A DNA stretch of 18,713 bases from an uncultured Ideonella sp. (GTDB taxonomy: Bacteria; Pseudomonadota; Gammaproteobacteria; Burkholderiales; Burkholderiaceae): positions 1-18,713 of the forward strand of contig CAMLGG010000087.1 of NCBI GenBank assembly GCA_946479475.1. The letters run 5' to 3'. The notes beneath the pieces were generated by a model that had not been told where the DNA came from, searched no databases, and was given only the letters and a program-made list of their open reading frames with translations. Shown piece by piece: positions 1 through 8,066 of this stretch. Made by a program: the position numbers and the translations under genes. How positions within the stretch are numbered: the stretch's first letter is position 1; each line of letters opens with the position of its first letter.

Positions 1-614
1 TCCAGTCGGGCTACTTTGGCGTGAAGAACAACGACGCCTGGATCGACGAGCTGCTGGAGAACCTGGGCCTGGCCGACAAGGCCAACGCCAACATGCGCCA
101 GCTCTCCGGCGGCATGAAGCGCCGGGTGCTGGTGGCGCAGGCGCTGGTGCACCGGCCGCCGGTCATCGTGCTGGACGAGCCCACCGCCGGCGTGGACGTC
201 GAGCTGCGCCAGACGCTGTGGCAGTTCGTCGCCCGGCTGAACAAGCAGGGCCACACGGTGCTGCTGACGACCCACTACCTCGAGGAGGCCGAGGCACTGT
301 GCGGCCGCATCGCGATGCTCAAGCAGGGCCGCATCGTGGCCCTGGACCGCACCGCGAACCTGCTCGCCGCCACCGCGGGCAGCGTGCTGCGCTTCAAGAC
401 CGACGACCCGCTGCCGGCGGACCTGGCCTCGCGAGCCCGGGTGACGGGCCGCATCGCGCAGATCGCGGCACACGATGCCTCCGAGGTCGAGCAACTCCTG
501 GCCCGTCTTCGTGCTGCCGATGTGCGGGTGGAGGACCTGGAGATCGGCCGCGCCGACCTGGAAGACGTGTTCCTGGAGATCATGCAGGGCGCGGTCGCGG
601 AGGAGGCAGCATGA
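1..614 (+). CDS. ABC transporter ATP-binding protein (5' truncated by window edge)
   Basis: ATPase subunit of an ABC-2 type exporter; it would hydrolyse ATP at the inner membrane to drive the permease encoded next. The open frame runs in from base 3 with no start, so the Walker A part lies before the window. Visible in order: the ABC signature LSGGMKRR (about bases 102-125), Walker B VIVLDEP, the D-loop AGVD and the H-loop histidine in TTHYLEEAE. The GMKRR signature followed by VLVAQALVHRPPVIVLDEPTAG is typical of the YadG/CcmA-like exporter ATPases. The C-terminal ~80 residues form the usual extension of this subfamily. The stop overlaps the permease start in an ATGA (611-614). The exported substrate cannot be read from the sequence. 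Confidence 0.93.
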   Translation, partial: QSGYFGVKNNDAWIDELLENLGLADKANANMRQLSGGMKRRVLVAQALVHRPPVIVLDEPTAGVDVELRQTLWQFVARLNKQGHTVLLTTHYLEEAEALCGRIAMLKQGRIVALDRTANLLAATAGSVLRFKTDDPLPADLASRARVTGRIAQIAAHDASEVEQLLARLRAADVRVEDLEIGRADLEDVFLEIMQGAVAEEAA

Positions 615-1405
615 GTGCAGTCCTGCCCGCCGCCCAGGGCGCCCGGCCGCTCGCCGGCTCGCGCACCCTGTTCTACAAGGAGATCCTCCGCTTCTGGAAG
701 GTCGCCTTCCAGACCGTCGCGGCTCCCGTGCTCACCGCGGTGCTCTACCTGCTCATCTTCGGCCACGTGCTGGAAGATCACGTCAAGGTCTACGACCGCA
801 TCGGCTACACCAGCTTCCTCATCCCCGGCCTGGTGATGATGAGCGTGCTGCAGAACTCGTTCGCCAACACCTCCTCGAGCCTGATCCAGAGCAAGATCAC
901 CGGCAACCTGGTGTTCCTCCTGGTCACCCCCTTGTCGCCGTTGGCCTGGTACGTCGCCTACGTCGGAGCCTCGGTCGTGCGCGGCCTGGCGGTCGGCGTC
1001 GGCGTGCTGGTGGTAACGGCATGGTTCGGGCCGCCCGGGTTCGCGCAGCCCGGATGGATCCTCGCCTTCGCGCTGCTGGGCGCGGCCCTGATGGGCTCGC
1101 TCGGCCTGATCGCCGGGCTGTGGGCGGAGAAGTTCGACCAGATGGCCGCCTTCCAGAACTTCATCGTGATGCCGATGACCTTCCTGGCCGGGGTCTTCTA
1201 CTCGGTGCATTCCCTGCCGCCGTTCTGGCACGCGGTGAGCCGGCTGAACCCGTTCTTCTACATGGTGGACGGCTTTCGCCACGGCTTCTTCGGCGTGAGC
1301 GACGTCTCGCCCTGGCTGAGCCTGGGCGTGGTGCTCGTCGCCTTCGTCGTCGTGGCAGGCGTGACGCTGCGCCTGCTGCAGACAGGCTACAAGCTGCGGC
1401 ACTAG
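611..1405 (+). CDS. ABC-2 type transporter permease (YadH-like)
   Basis: Membrane subunit (264 aa) partnering the preceding ATPase. The ATG at 611 overlaps the ATPase stop and follows a strong Shine-Dalgarno GGAGGAGG, which decides this start over longer in-frame readings. After a short cytoplasmic N-terminus with an FYKEILRFWK amphipathic stretch there are about six hydrophobic segments (for example TVAAPVLTAVLYLLIFG, LAVGVGVLVVTAWF, ILAFALLGAALMGSLGLIAG, VVLVAFVVVAGVTL). The conserved ABC-2 region near the end, PMTFLAGVFYSVHSLPPFW followed by LNPFFYMVDGFRHGFFG, is clear. Length and motifs fit the YadH/NodJ family. The pair probably ends a separate transcription unit, because a 22-base gap with a possible promoter separates it from ibaG. 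Substrate unknown. Confidence 0.93.
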   Translation: MSAVLPAAQGARPLAGSRTLFYKEILRFWKVAFQTVAAPVLTAVLYLLIFGHVLEDHVKVYDRIGYTSFLIPGLVMMSVLQNSFANTSSSLIQSKITGNLVFLLVTPLSPLAWYVAYVGASVVRGLAVGVGVLVVTAWFGPPGFAQPGWILAFALLGAALMGSLGLIAGLWAEKFDQMAAFQNFIVMPMTFLAGVFYSVHSLPPFWHAVSRLNPFFYMVDGFRHGFFGVSDVSPWLSLGVVLVAFVVVAGVTLRLLQTGYKLRH

Positions 1406-1412
1406 CCTGAGG

Positions 1413-1418
1413 GATAAT
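1413..1418 (+). promoter_or_regulatory. Candidate -10 hexamer for ibaG (near-leaderless)
   Basis: GATAAT lies nine bases before the ibaG ATG, inside the small palindrome GGGATAATCCC. A start about seven bases downstream would leave a leader of only about three bases, and no Shine-Dalgarno is present. I see no good -35 box. The same arrangement recurs before hisF and pth, which is the main reason for listing it. Confidence 0.35.
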
Positions 1419-1427
1419 CCCGAGATC

Positions 1428-1691
1428 ATGGCTGCTCCCACCCCCGCCCAGGTCCGCGACTACATCGCCGCAGGGCTGCCCTGCGAGCACCTCGAGGTCG
1501 AGGGCGACGGTCAGCACTTCTTCGCGACCATCGTCTCGAAGGAGTTCGAGGGCCTGCTTCGCGTGCGCCGCCACCAGCGCGTCTACGCGGCCTTGGGCGA
1601 CCGCATGCGCGAGGAGATCCACGCGCTGTCGATGAAGACGCTGACGCCTGCCGAGTGGGCCGCCGAGGCGTCGGCCGCCGGCCACCACTGA
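1428..1691 (+). CDS. ibaG: BolA/IbaG family protein
   Basis: Small 87-aa BolA-fold protein. Family knowledge: BolA/IbaG proteins partner with monothiol glutaredoxins in binding Fe-S clusters, and E. coli ibaG (yrbA) also lies directly before murA. Sequence support: the compact alpha-beta core with [20 protein letters not shown], then [21 protein letters not shown] and the C-terminal [15 protein letters not shown] signature of this subfamily, including the conserved His of IHALSMKT. The ATG at 1428 gives the normal family length; no Shine-Dalgarno precedes it. It is followed after 64 bases by murA, so they are probably co-transcribed. Confidence 0.93.
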   Translation: MAAPTPAQVRDYIAAGLPCEHLEVEGDGQHFFATIVSKEFEGLLRVRRHQRVYAALGDRMREEIHALSMKTLTPAEWAAEASAAGHH

Positions 1692-1722
1692 CCTTCCCGG
1701 CCCGGGGCGTGCCGCGGCGCGC

Positions 1723-1744
1723 CGTGGGCCATCCCTGGCCCATG
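1723..1744 (+). other. Stem-loop just upstream of murA
   Basis: Bases 1723-1731 and 1736-1744 form a nine-pair stem (one G-U) around a TCCC loop, core GGGCCA-TCCC-TGGCCC, ending 11 bases before the murA ATG. No T-run follows, so it is a poor terminator; it could influence murA translation, since murA lacks a visible Shine-Dalgarno. The GC-rich context makes chance formation plausible. Confidence 0.35.
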
Positions 1745-1755
1745 CCCCACACCCC

Positions 1756-3021
1756 ATGGACAAACTCCTGATTCGCGGCGGCCGCCGGCTGGCCGGCGAG
1801 CTCACGATCTCCGGCGCCAAGAACGCCGCCCTGCCCGAGCTCTGCGCCGCGCTGCTGACCGCCGATCCCGTCACGCTGCACAACGTGCCGAAGCTGCAGG
1901 ACGTCTCGACCGCCTTGAAGCTGCTGCGCCACTTGGGCGCCAAGGTCGAGCGCCAGGAGGACTCGCCGGAACGCATCACCATCGATGCGAGCGACATCAC
2001 GAGCACCGAGGCGCCCTACGACCTGGTCAAGACCATGCGGGCCTCCATCCTCGTGCTCGGGCCGCTGCTCGCGCGGTTCGGCCGCGCCACGGTCTCGCTG
2101 CCGGGCGGCTGCGCCATCGGCTCCCGGCCGGTGGACCAGCACATCAAGGGCTTGCAGGCGATGGGCGCCGAGATCGCGGTCGAGCACGGCTACATCCAGG
2201 CCCAGGGCAAGCTGCGCGGTGCCCGCATCACGACCGACATGGTGACCGTCACCGGCACCGAGAACCTGATGATGGCCGCCGTGCTCGCCGAGGGCAGCAC
2301 GGTGCTCGAGAACGCCGCGCAGGAGCCCGAGATCCCCGACCTCGCCGAGCTGCTGATCGCGATGGGCGCCAGCATCGAAGGGCACGGCACGCACCGCATC
2401 GTGATCGAAGGCGTAGAGCGCCTGCATGCACCCAAGGTGCCGCACCGCATCATCCCGGACCGCATCGAGACGGGCACCTTCCTGTGCGCGGTGGCCGCCG
2501 CCGGTGGCGATGTCACCCTGCGGCACGCCAACGCACGCCACCTCGACGCGGTGATCGACAAGCTGCGCGAAGCCGGCGTGACCATCACCAGCGGCGAGGG
2601 CTGGATCCGCGTGCAGGCCGACAAGCGGCCGCTGGCCGTGGGCTTCCGCACCAGCGAGTACCCGGCCTTCCCGACCGACATGCAGGCCCAGTTCATGGCG
2701 GTCGACTGCATTGCCGATGGGGCGGCCAAGATCAGCGAGACGATCTTCGAGAACCGCTTCATGCACGTCAACGAGCTGATCCGCCTGGGCGCGAAGATCG
2801 AGGTCGACGGCTACTCGGCGATGGTCACCGGCGTCGAGCGCCTTTCGGGCGCGACGGTGATGGCCACCGACCTGCGCGCCTCGGCCAGCCTGGTGATCGC
2901 CGGCCTGGTGGCCGAAGGCGAGACGATCGTCGATCGCATCTACCACCTCGACCGCGGCTACGACCGCATGGAGGCCAAGCTGCGTTCGATCGGCGCCGAC
3001 ATCGAGAGGATCTCCGAATGA
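1756..3021 (+). CDS. murA: UDP-N-acetylglucosamine 1-carboxyvinyltransferase
   Basis: Cytoplasmic enzyme transferring enolpyruvate from PEP to UDP-GlcNAc, the committed step of peptidoglycan synthesis; target of fosfomycin. 421 aa, the normal length. Visible: SGAKNAALP near the N-terminus with the substrate-binding K22 and N23; the active-site loop [15 protein letters not shown] with catalytic Cys119 (equivalent to E. coli Cys115), so this is the fosfomycin-sensitive Cys type rather than the Asp type; and FPTDMQAQF with D308. The two-domain EPSP-synthase-like fold repeats through to [20 protein letters not shown]. The ATG at 1756 has no Shine-Dalgarno and a stem-loop sits just before it. The stop overlaps hisG in an ATGA at 3018-3021, so hisG is probably translationally coupled to murA. 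Confidence 0.98.
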   Translation: MDKLLIRGGRRLAGELTISGAKNAALPELCAALLTADPVTLHNVPKLQDVSTALKLLRHLGAKVERQEDSPERITIDASDITSTEAPYDLVKTMRASILVLGPLLARFGRATVSLPGGCAIGSRPVDQHIKGLQAMGAEIAVEHGYIQAQGKLRGARITTDMVTVTGTENLMMAAVLAEGSTVLENAAQEPEIPDLAELLIAMGASIEGHGTHRIVIEGVERLHAPKVPHRIIPDRIETGTFLCAVAAAGGDVTLRHANARHLDAVIDKLREAGVTITSGEGWIRVQADKRPLAVGFRTSEYPAFPTDMQAQFMAVDCIADGAAKISETIFENRFMHVNELIRLGAKIEVDGYSAMVTGVERLSGATVMATDLRASASLVIAGLVAEGETIVDRIYHLDRGYDRMEAKLRSIGADIERISE

Positions 3022-3656
3022 TCACCCTCGCGCTGTCCAAGGGCCGCATCTTCGAAGAGACCCTGCCCCTGCTGGCCGCGGCCGGCATCACGGTGAGCGA
3101 GGATCCCGAGAAGAGCCGCAAGCTCATCCTGCCCACCAACCGGCCCGACGTGCGGGTGGTGCTGGTGCGCGCGACCGACGTGCCGACCTACGTGCAATAC
3201 GGCGGTGCCGATCTCGGCGTGGCGGGCAAGGACGTGTTGCTGGAGCACGGCGGGGAAGGCCTCTACCAACCCCTGGACCTGAACATCGCCAAGTGCCGCA
3301 TGAGCGTGGCGGTGCGCAACGACTTCGACTACGCGACGGCGGTGAAGCAGGGCTCGCGCATCAGCGTGGCGACCAAGTACACGACCGTCGCCCGCCAGCA
3401 TTTCGCCGACAAGGGCGTGCACGTGGACCTCATCAAGCTCTACGGCTCGATGGAGCTGGCCCCGCTGACCGGCCTGGCCGATGCCATCGTCGACCTCGTC
3501 TCCACCGGCTCGACGCTCAAGGCCAACCACCTGGTCGAGGTGGAGCGGATCATGGACATCTCCTCGCGCCTGGTCGTCAACCAGGCCGCGCTGAAGCTCA
3601 AGCGCGAGACCCTGCGCCCGCTCATCGACGCCTTCGCGAGCGCCATTCCCCAATAG
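3018..3656 (+). CDS. hisG: ATP phosphoribosyltransferase, short form
   Basis: First enzyme of histidine synthesis: ATP + PRPP to phosphoribosyl-ATP. At 212 aa it is the short form (HisG-S), which lacks the C-terminal regulatory ACT-like domain. Family knowledge: short forms work as a hetero-octamer with HisZ, which supplies activity and histidine feedback; no hisZ lies in this window. Visible: N-terminal [16 protein letters not shown], the [13 protein letters not shown] segment, and the PRPP-binding stretch [16 protein letters not shown] at about residues 155-170. The ATG overlaps the murA stop and has a GAGAGGA Shine-Dalgarno seven bases before it. hisD follows after 14 bases. Confidence 0.97.
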   Translation: MITLALSKGRIFEETLPLLAAAGITVSEDPEKSRKLILPTNRPDVRVVLVRATDVPTYVQYGGADLGVAGKDVLLEHGGEGLYQPLDLNIAKCRMSVAVRNDFDYATAVKQGSRISVATKYTTVARQHFADKGVHVDLIKLYGSMELAPLTGLADAIVDLVSTGSTLKANHLVEVERIMDISSRLVVNQAALKLKRETLRPLIDAFASAIPQ

Positions 3657-3670
3657 CCTGCCCGCCCGCC

Positions 3671-4981
3671 ATGCTGAACTTGCGCCAGCTCGACACCACG
3701 CAATCCGATTTCGAGGCCGAGTTCGCGCGGCTCAGGCATTGGTCGGCCGAGACGGATGCCTCGATCGAGGAGCGGGTCGCCGCGATCCTCGAGGACGTGC
3801 GCGGCCGTGGCGACGAGGCGGTGCTGGAGTACACGGCCCGCTTCGATGGCGTGCAGGCCGCAAGCGTGGCCGAGCTCGAGCTCACTCGCGACGAGTTGAA
3901 GGCCGCGTTCAATGCCATCACTCCCGCGCAGCGCAGTGCGCTCGAGGCGGCGGCTGCGCGCGTGAAGGCCTACCACCAGCGCCAGCTGGAGGCCTGCGGC
4001 CGCGGCTGGAGCTACCGCGACGAGGACGGCACGCTGCTGGGCCAGAAGGTCACGCCGCTGGACCGCGTCGGCATCTACGTGCCCGGGGGCAAGGCGGCGT
4101 ATCCGTCTTCCGTGCTGATGAGCGCCATCCCGGCCCATGTGGCGGGGGTCGGCGAGATCATCATGGTCGTGCCCACGCCGCGTGGAGAGAAGAACCCCCT
4201 GGTGCTCGCCGCGGCGTACGTGGCCGGCGTGACGCGGGCTTTCACCGTCGGCGGCGCCCAGGCCGTGGCCGCGCTGGCGTTCGGCACGGCGACCATCCCC
4301 GGAGTCGACAAGATCACCGGCCCGGGCAATGCCTACGTGGCCAGCGCCAAGCGGCGCGTGTTCGGCCAGGTCGGCATCGACATGATCGCCGGGCCGAGCG
4401 AGATCCTGGTCCTCGCCGACGGCACGACGCCGGCGGACTGGGTCGCGATGGACCTGTTCTCCCAGGCCGAGCACGACGAACTGGCGCAATCCATCCTGCT
4501 GTGTCCCGACGCGGCCTACATCGCCCAGGTCCGGGAGGCGATCGAGCGCCTGCTGCCGGCGATGCCGCGTCGCGAAGTGATCCGCGCCTCGCTCGAAGGC
4601 CGCGGTGCCCTGGTCCTCACCCGCTCGATGGAAGAGGCCTGCGAGATCAGCAACCGCATCGCGCCGGAGCACCTGGAGGTGTCTTCGTCCGATCCGAACC
4701 GCTGGGAGCCTCTGCTGAAGCACGCCGGCGCGATCTTCCTGGGGGCCTACACCAGCGAGAGCCTGGGCGACTACTGCGCCGGGCCGAACCACGTGTTGCC
4801 GACCTCGGGCACGGCGCGCTTCTCCTCGCCGCTGGGCGTGTACGACTTCCAGAAGCGAAGCAGCCTGATCGAGGTGAGCGAAGTGGGCGCCAACAAGCTC
4901 GGTGTCATCGCGGCGGAGCTGGCTTATGGCGAGGGCCTTCAGGCCCATGCGCAGGCCGCGGAGATGCGATTGAAGCGTTGA
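3671..4981 (+). CDS. hisD: Histidinol dehydrogenase
   Basis: Zinc enzyme catalysing the last two steps of the pathway, L-histidinol to L-histidine with two NAD+. 436 aa, normal length. Residues that match the E. coli enzyme at a constant offset: zinc ligands Q265 and H268 (in SQAEHDE), D367 ([10 protein letters not shown]) and H426 (LQAHAQ), and the catalytic pair E333-H334 (IAPEHLE). The [14 protein letters not shown] and [12 protein letters not shown] signatures are present. The ATG at 3671 is 14 bases after hisG and gives the family N-terminus; upstream in-frame codons read hisG out of frame. Its stop codon TGA is part of the TTGACA -35 box of the next module and of the first operator palindrome. 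Confidence 0.98.
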   Translation: MLNLRQLDTTQSDFEAEFARLRHWSAETDASIEERVAAILEDVRGRGDEAVLEYTARFDGVQAASVAELELTRDELKAAFNAITPAQRSALEAAAARVKAYHQRQLEACGRGWSYRDEDGTLLGQKVTPLDRVGIYVPGGKAAYPSSVLMSAIPAHVAGVGEIIMVVPTPRGEKNPLVLAAAYVAGVTRAFTVGGAQAVAALAFGTATIPGVDKITGPGNAYVASAKRRVFGQVGIDMIAGPSEILVLADGTTPADWVAMDLFSQAEHDELAQSILLCPDAAYIAQVREAIERLLPAMPRREVIRASLEGRGALVLTRSMEEACEISNRIAPEHLEVSSSDPNRWEPLLKHAGAIFLGAYTSESLGDYCAGPNHVLPTSGTARFSSPLGVYDFQKRSSLIEVSEVGANKLGVIAAELAYGEGLQAHAQAAEMRLKR

Positions 4982-5006
4982 CACGAACTTCGTGTCACAC
5001 GAAAAT
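4978..5006 (+). promoter_or_regulatory. Promoter for the toxin-antitoxin module
   Basis: A perfect -35 TTGACA (4978-4983), a 17-base spacer and a -10 GAAAAT (5001-5006, four of six consensus bases). Transcription would begin near 5013, about 19 bases before the antitoxin ATG. The -35 includes the hisD stop codon. Every element is covered by the palindromic repeats, as expected of an autorepressed toxin-antitoxin promoter. Inferred from sequence only. Confidence 0.72.
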
Positions 5007-5027
5007 CGTGTTCCACGAACTTCGTGT
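4979..5027 (+). repeat. Three tandem palindromic operators, 16-bp period
   Basis: ACACGAACTTCGTGT (4981-4995), ACACGAAAATCGTGT (4997-5011) and CCACGAACTTCGTGT (5013-5027) are each near-perfect palindromes. Their starts are exactly 16 bases apart. The first extends to a 19-base palindrome, TGACACGAACTTCGTGTCA (4979-4997). Half-site ACACGA/TCGTGT. They lie over the promoter spacer, the -10 box and the probable transcription start. Autoregulating ribbon-helix-helix antitoxins typically bind such arrays as stacked dimers, so the neighbouring antitoxin is the likely ligand. Confidence 0.85.
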
Positions 5028-5031
5028 CCGA

Positions 5032-5265
5032 ATGAAGAACGTCACCGTCACCATGGAAGACGCCGTCGCCGAATGGGCGCGGATGGAGGCGGCGCGGCGC
5101 AACACCAGCGTCTCGCGCCTGATCGGCGAGATGCTGGCCGAGAAGATGCGGCATGACGACGCCTACGAGCGGGCGATGCGGGAGGCGCTGGAGTTCAAGA
5201 GCTGGGGTGCGTCCGACGGCCGCGTCTCCGCCCGCAAGGACCTGTACGACCGGGGCCAGCGGTGA
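5032..5265 (+). CDS. Ribbon-helix-helix (CopG/Arc-type) antitoxin
   Basis: 77-aa DNA-binding antitoxin partnering the PIN protein encoded next. Residues 3-8 (NVTVTM) form the predicted beta-strand of the ribbon; two helices follow (EDAVAEWARMEAARRN and SVSRLIGEMLAEKM), with the NTSVSRLIGEML turn typical of the family. The C-terminal part (RHDDAYERAMREALEFKSWG to SARKDLYDR) resembles the toxin-binding tail of VapB-like proteins. The ATG at 5032 lies just past the third operator palindrome and has no Shine-Dalgarno, so bound repressor would cover the leader. Its stop overlaps the toxin start (GTGA, 5262-5265). Likely role, inferred: neutralises the toxin and represses the internal promoter, and hence possibly hisCBH. 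Confidence 0.87.
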   Translation: MKNVTVTMEDAVAEWARMEAARRNTSVSRLIGEMLAEKMRHDDAYERAMREALEFKSWGASDGRVSARKDLYDRGQR

Positions 5266-5717
5266 GCGTGACGGTCTTCGTCGACACCGGCGTCCTCCTG
5301 CACTGCGTCGACGACCACGACCTGGCCAAGCGCGACCGTGCGCGTGAGTGGATCAGCGTGTGCTGGCAGCGGCGCTGCGGCCGCCTCAGCGTGCAGGTCC
5401 TCAACGAGTTCTACAGCCACGCCCGCAAGAGCTTCCCGAGTGCCATCTCCGCCGGCGATGCCCGCGCCGAAGTGCGCCGCTACCAGCACTGGCGCCCCTG
5501 GCAGGTGGACCATCCGACGGTCGAGACCGCCTGGGCGATCGAAAGCCGCAACGGCCTGGATTACTGGGATGCGCTCATCGTCGCCTCGGCCCAGCAGCAA
5601 GGCTGCCGATACGTGCTGAGCGAAGGCCTGCAGCACCGCCAGCAGATCGACAGCGTCCAGATCCTCAACCCCTTCCTCGTCGGGCCCGAAGTGCTCGACC
5701 AGCCCGACAAGCCATGA
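5262..5717 (+). CDS. PIN-domain (VapC-like) toxin, possibly degenerate
   Basis: 151-aa PIN-domain protein; family members are Mg-dependent RNases that cut tRNA or other RNAs. Visible: D8 in FVDTGVLL, E49 in [11 protein letters not shown]103 in [10 protein letters not shown], and the C-terminal LSEGLQ...ILNPF. Two positions depart from the usual motifs: DTN reads DTG (G10), and the fourth acidic position, normally LSEDLQ or TEDLQ, is G122, although E121 is next to it. Three acidic residues remain, so activity may be lowered rather than lost. The GTG start overlaps the antitoxin stop. The stop overlaps the hisC start (ATGA, 5714-5717), making this gene part of a coupled chain within the his operon. 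Comparison to consensus is from memory. Confidence 0.88.
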   Translation: MSVTVFVDTGVLLHCVDDHDLAKRDRAREWISVCWQRRCGRLSVQVLNEFYSHARKSFPSAISAGDARAEVRRYQHWRPWQVDHPTVETAWAIESRNGLDYWDALIVASAQQQGCRYVLSEGLQHRQQIDSVQILNPFLVGPEVLDQPDKP

Positions 5718-6811
5718 GCGCGACCCCTCTTGCCGACCGCATGACCCGTTACCTGCGCGCCGACGTCCAGGGCATGCACGGCTATGCGGTCCAGCCCAGC
5801 GCCGGCTTCGTCAAGCTGGACACGATGGAGAACCCGTTCCGCCTGCCGGCAGAGCTGCGCCGGCAACTCGGCGAGCGGCTGGCGGAGGTCGCCCTGAACC
5901 GCTATCCGGCCGAGCGGGGGGACGTGCTCCGCCACGCACTGGCCGAGCACGCCGGCATGCCCGAGGGCTGCGACCTGATGCTCGGCAACGGCTCCGACGA
6001 GCTGATCAGCCTGCTCGCACTGGCCGCGGACGTGCCGGGCAACACGATCCTGGCGCCGCTGCCGGGCTTCGTCATGTACGAGCTCTCCGCCCGGCTGCAG
6101 GGCCTGAAGTTCGTGGGCGTGCCGACCACGCCGGATTTCGAGCTGGACCGCGAGGCGATGCTGGCCGCCATCCGCGAGCACCAGCCGGCCCTCGTCTACC
6201 TGGCGTATCCGAACAATCCGACCGCCAACCTCTGGGACGACGGCGTGATCGACGCCATCATCGAGGCGGCGCCCGGCCTGGTGGTGATGGACGAGGCCTA
6301 CCAGCCCTTCGCCTCGCGCGACTCGATGGACCGCCTGAAGCGCCACGAGCACGTGCTGTTGATGCGCACCATGAGCAAGTTCGGCCTGGCCGGCGTGCGC
6401 ATCGGCTACATGATGGGCCGCACCGCGCTGATCCGGGAGCTGGACAAGCTGCGGCCGCCCTTCAACGTGAGCGTCCTCAATTGCGAGGCGGCGCTTTTCG
6501 CGCTGGAGCATGTCGACGAATACGCGCGGCAGGCGGAGCTGATCCGTATCGAACGCGCGAGGCTCTTCGATGCGCTGGCCGCGATGCCCGGCGTCCATCC
6601 CTTCCCGAGCGAAGCCAACATGATCCTCGTCCGCGTGCCCGATGCGAAGCAGCTCTTCGCCGGCATGAAGGCTCGCGGCGTGCTGGTCAAGAACGTGTCC
6701 AACCTGCATCCTCTGCTCGCCAACTGCCTTCGCATCACCGTGGGCACGCCGCAGGAGAATCCCCAAACCGTGGCCGCCTTGAAGGGCGCGCTGGCCGAGC
6801 TGAAAGCATGA
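5714..6811 (+). CDS. hisC: Histidinol-phosphate aminotransferase
   Basis: PLP-dependent class I/II aminotransferase converting imidazole acetol-phosphate and glutamate to histidinol-phosphate. 365 aa. Visible: [12 protein letters not shown] near the N-terminus, NRYP and GNGSDELI cofactor/phosphate contacts, YPNNPT (N167), D193 and Y196 in [10 protein letters not shown], and the PLP-binding lysine K222 in [13 protein letters not shown] with R229. The ATG overlaps the toxin stop, and no Shine-Dalgarno is visible. Translation therefore probably depends on ribosomes finishing the toxin gene. The stop overlaps hisB (ATGA, 6808-6811). Confidence 0.97.
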   Translation: MSATPLADRMTRYLRADVQGMHGYAVQPSAGFVKLDTMENPFRLPAELRRQLGERLAEVALNRYPAERGDVLRHALAEHAGMPEGCDLMLGNGSDELISLLALAADVPGNTILAPLPGFVMYELSARLQGLKFVGVPTTPDFELDREAMLAAIREHQPALVYLAYPNNPTANLWDDGVIDAIIEAAPGLVVMDEAYQPFASRDSMDRLKRHEHVLLMRTMSKFGLAGVRIGYMMGRTALIRELDKLRPPFNVSVLNCEAALFALEHVDEYARQAELIRIERARLFDALAAMPGVHPFPSEANMILVRVPDAKQLFAGMKARGVLVKNVSNLHPLLANCLRITVGTPQENPQTVAALKGALAELKA

Positions 6812-7410
6812 GCACTCCCGAAGCACGCATCGCCGAAGTCCGGCGCGACACCCAGGAAACGAAGATCCGCGTGCGCGTCGATCTCGACGGCACCGGCCAG
6901 TCGAAGCTGGCCACCGGCATCGGCTTCTTCGACCACATGCTCGACCAGATCGCCCGCCACGGGCTGATCGACCTCGAGATAGAAGCCGAGGGCGACCTGC
7001 ACATAGACGGCCACCACACGGTGGAGGATGTCGGCATCACCCTGGGCATGGCCGTTGCGCGGGCCGTCGGCGACAAGAAGGGCCTGACGCGCTACGGCCA
7101 CGCCTACGTGCCGCTCGACGAGGCCCTGTCGCGGGTCGTGGTCGATTTCTCGGGCCGCCCGGGCCTGGAGATGGCGGTCGACTTCAAGGCCGGCATGATC
7201 GGCGCCTTCGACACCCAGCTCGCGTTCGAGTTCTTCCAGGGCTTCGCCAACCACGCCCTCGTGACGCTGCACATCGACAACCTCAAGGGCCACAACGCGC
7301 ACCACCAGTGCGAGACGATCTTCAAGGCCTTCGGCCGCGCGCTGCGCATGGCGATGACGCTCGATCCGCGCTCGGCCGGCATGATTCCCTCGACGAAAGG
7401 ATCGCTGTGA
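6808..7410 (+). CDS. hisB: Imidazoleglycerol-phosphate dehydratase
   Basis: Mn-dependent dehydratase making imidazole acetol-phosphate; 200 aa, the monofunctional form without the histidinol-phosphatase domain found in E. coli HisB. The phosphatase must be encoded elsewhere. The two internally repeated metal-binding motifs are clear: [13 protein letters not shown] and [20 protein letters not shown], together with [16 protein letters not shown] and the C-terminal IPSTKGSL. The ATG overlaps the hisC stop. The gene ends in a GTGA overlap with hisH. Confidence 0.97.
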   Translation: MSTPEARIAEVRRDTQETKIRVRVDLDGTGQSKLATGIGFFDHMLDQIARHGLIDLEIEAEGDLHIDGHHTVEDVGITLGMAVARAVGDKKGLTRYGHAYVPLDEALSRVVVDFSGRPGLEMAVDFKAGMIGAFDTQLAFEFFQGFANHALVTLHIDNLKGHNAHHQCETIFKAFGRALRMAMTLDPRSAGMIPSTKGSL

Positions 7411-8066
7411 CCCGCACCGTGGCTGTGGTGGATTACGGCATGGGCAACCTGCGCTCGGTTTCGCAGGCGGTCATGCACGTGGCCCAGGGCACTGGCGTCG
7501 AGGTCGTCGTCACCTCGAAGCCCGAGGAAGTGCGGGCCGCGGAGCGCATCGTGCTGCCCGGCCAGGGCGGCATGCGCGATTGCATGCGCGAGCTGCACGA
7601 CTCCGGCCTGAAGGAGGCGGTGCTGGAAGCAGCAGCCGCGAAGCCGCTGATGGGCGTGTGCGTCGGCATGCAGATGCTGCTGGATCATTCCGAGGAGCAG
7701 GACACCCCCGGCCTGGGTCTCATCCCGGGGCGGGTGAGGCGCTTCCGGCTGGAAGGGCAGCTGCAGCCCGACGGCAGCCGGTTCAAGGTGCCGCAGATGG
7801 GCTGGAACGAGGTCCGACAGGTGCCCCACGGCGGGGCGGTGCACCCGATCTGGGCAGGCGTGCCCGACGAAGCCTTCTTCTACTTCGTGCACAGCTACTA
7901 CACCGAGCCGTCGGACGAGCGCCACAGTGCCGGCACAGTCGATTACGGCTTGCGCTTTACCTGCGCGGTGGCGCGGGATAACATTTTTGCGACCCAGTTC
8001 CACCCCGAGAAGAGCGCCGCCCACGGCCTGGCCCTGTATCGCAACTTCCTCCACTGGAATCCGTGA
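7407..8066 (+). CDS. hisH: Imidazole glycerol phosphate synthase, glutamine amidotransferase subunit
   Basis: Class I (triad) glutaminase subunit that feeds ammonia to HisF. 219 aa. The N-terminus [14 protein letters not shown] is diagnostic; the catalytic triad is C85 ([10 protein letters not shown]), H199 and E201 (QFHPEKS). PQMGWNEV and FYFVHSYY are also typical. I chose the GTG at 7407, overlapping the hisB stop (GTGA), with AAGGA six bases upstream; no ATG fits the family N-terminus. A marC-type gene, which in some Burkholderia clusters separates hisB and hisH (from memory), is absent. Confidence 0.97.
   Translation: MTRTVAVVDYGMGNLRSVSQAVMHVAQGTGVEVVVTSKPEEVRAAERIVLPGQGGMRDCMRELHDSGLKEAVLEAAAAKPLMGVCVGMQMLLDHSEEQDTPGLGLIPGRVRRFRLEGQLQPDGSRFKVPQMGWNEVRQVPHGGAVHPIWAGVPDEAFFYFVHSYYTEPSDERHSAGTVDYGLRFTCAVARDNIFATQFHPEKSAAHGLALYRNFLHWNP

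Noticed and set aside
1426..2946. Long minus-strand open frame opposite ibaG and murA
   Set aside because: It is antisense to clearly conserved genes; its His/Arg/Gly-rich translation matches no family and is the usual shadow of high-GC codon bias.
3440..4984. Long minus-strand frame opposite hisG and hisD
   Set aside because: Low-complexity shadow of hisD with no recognisable domain or ribosome site.
5561..6826. Minus-strand frame of about 420 codons opposite hisC
   Set aside because: Antisense to a fully supported hisC; composition typical of a shadow frame.
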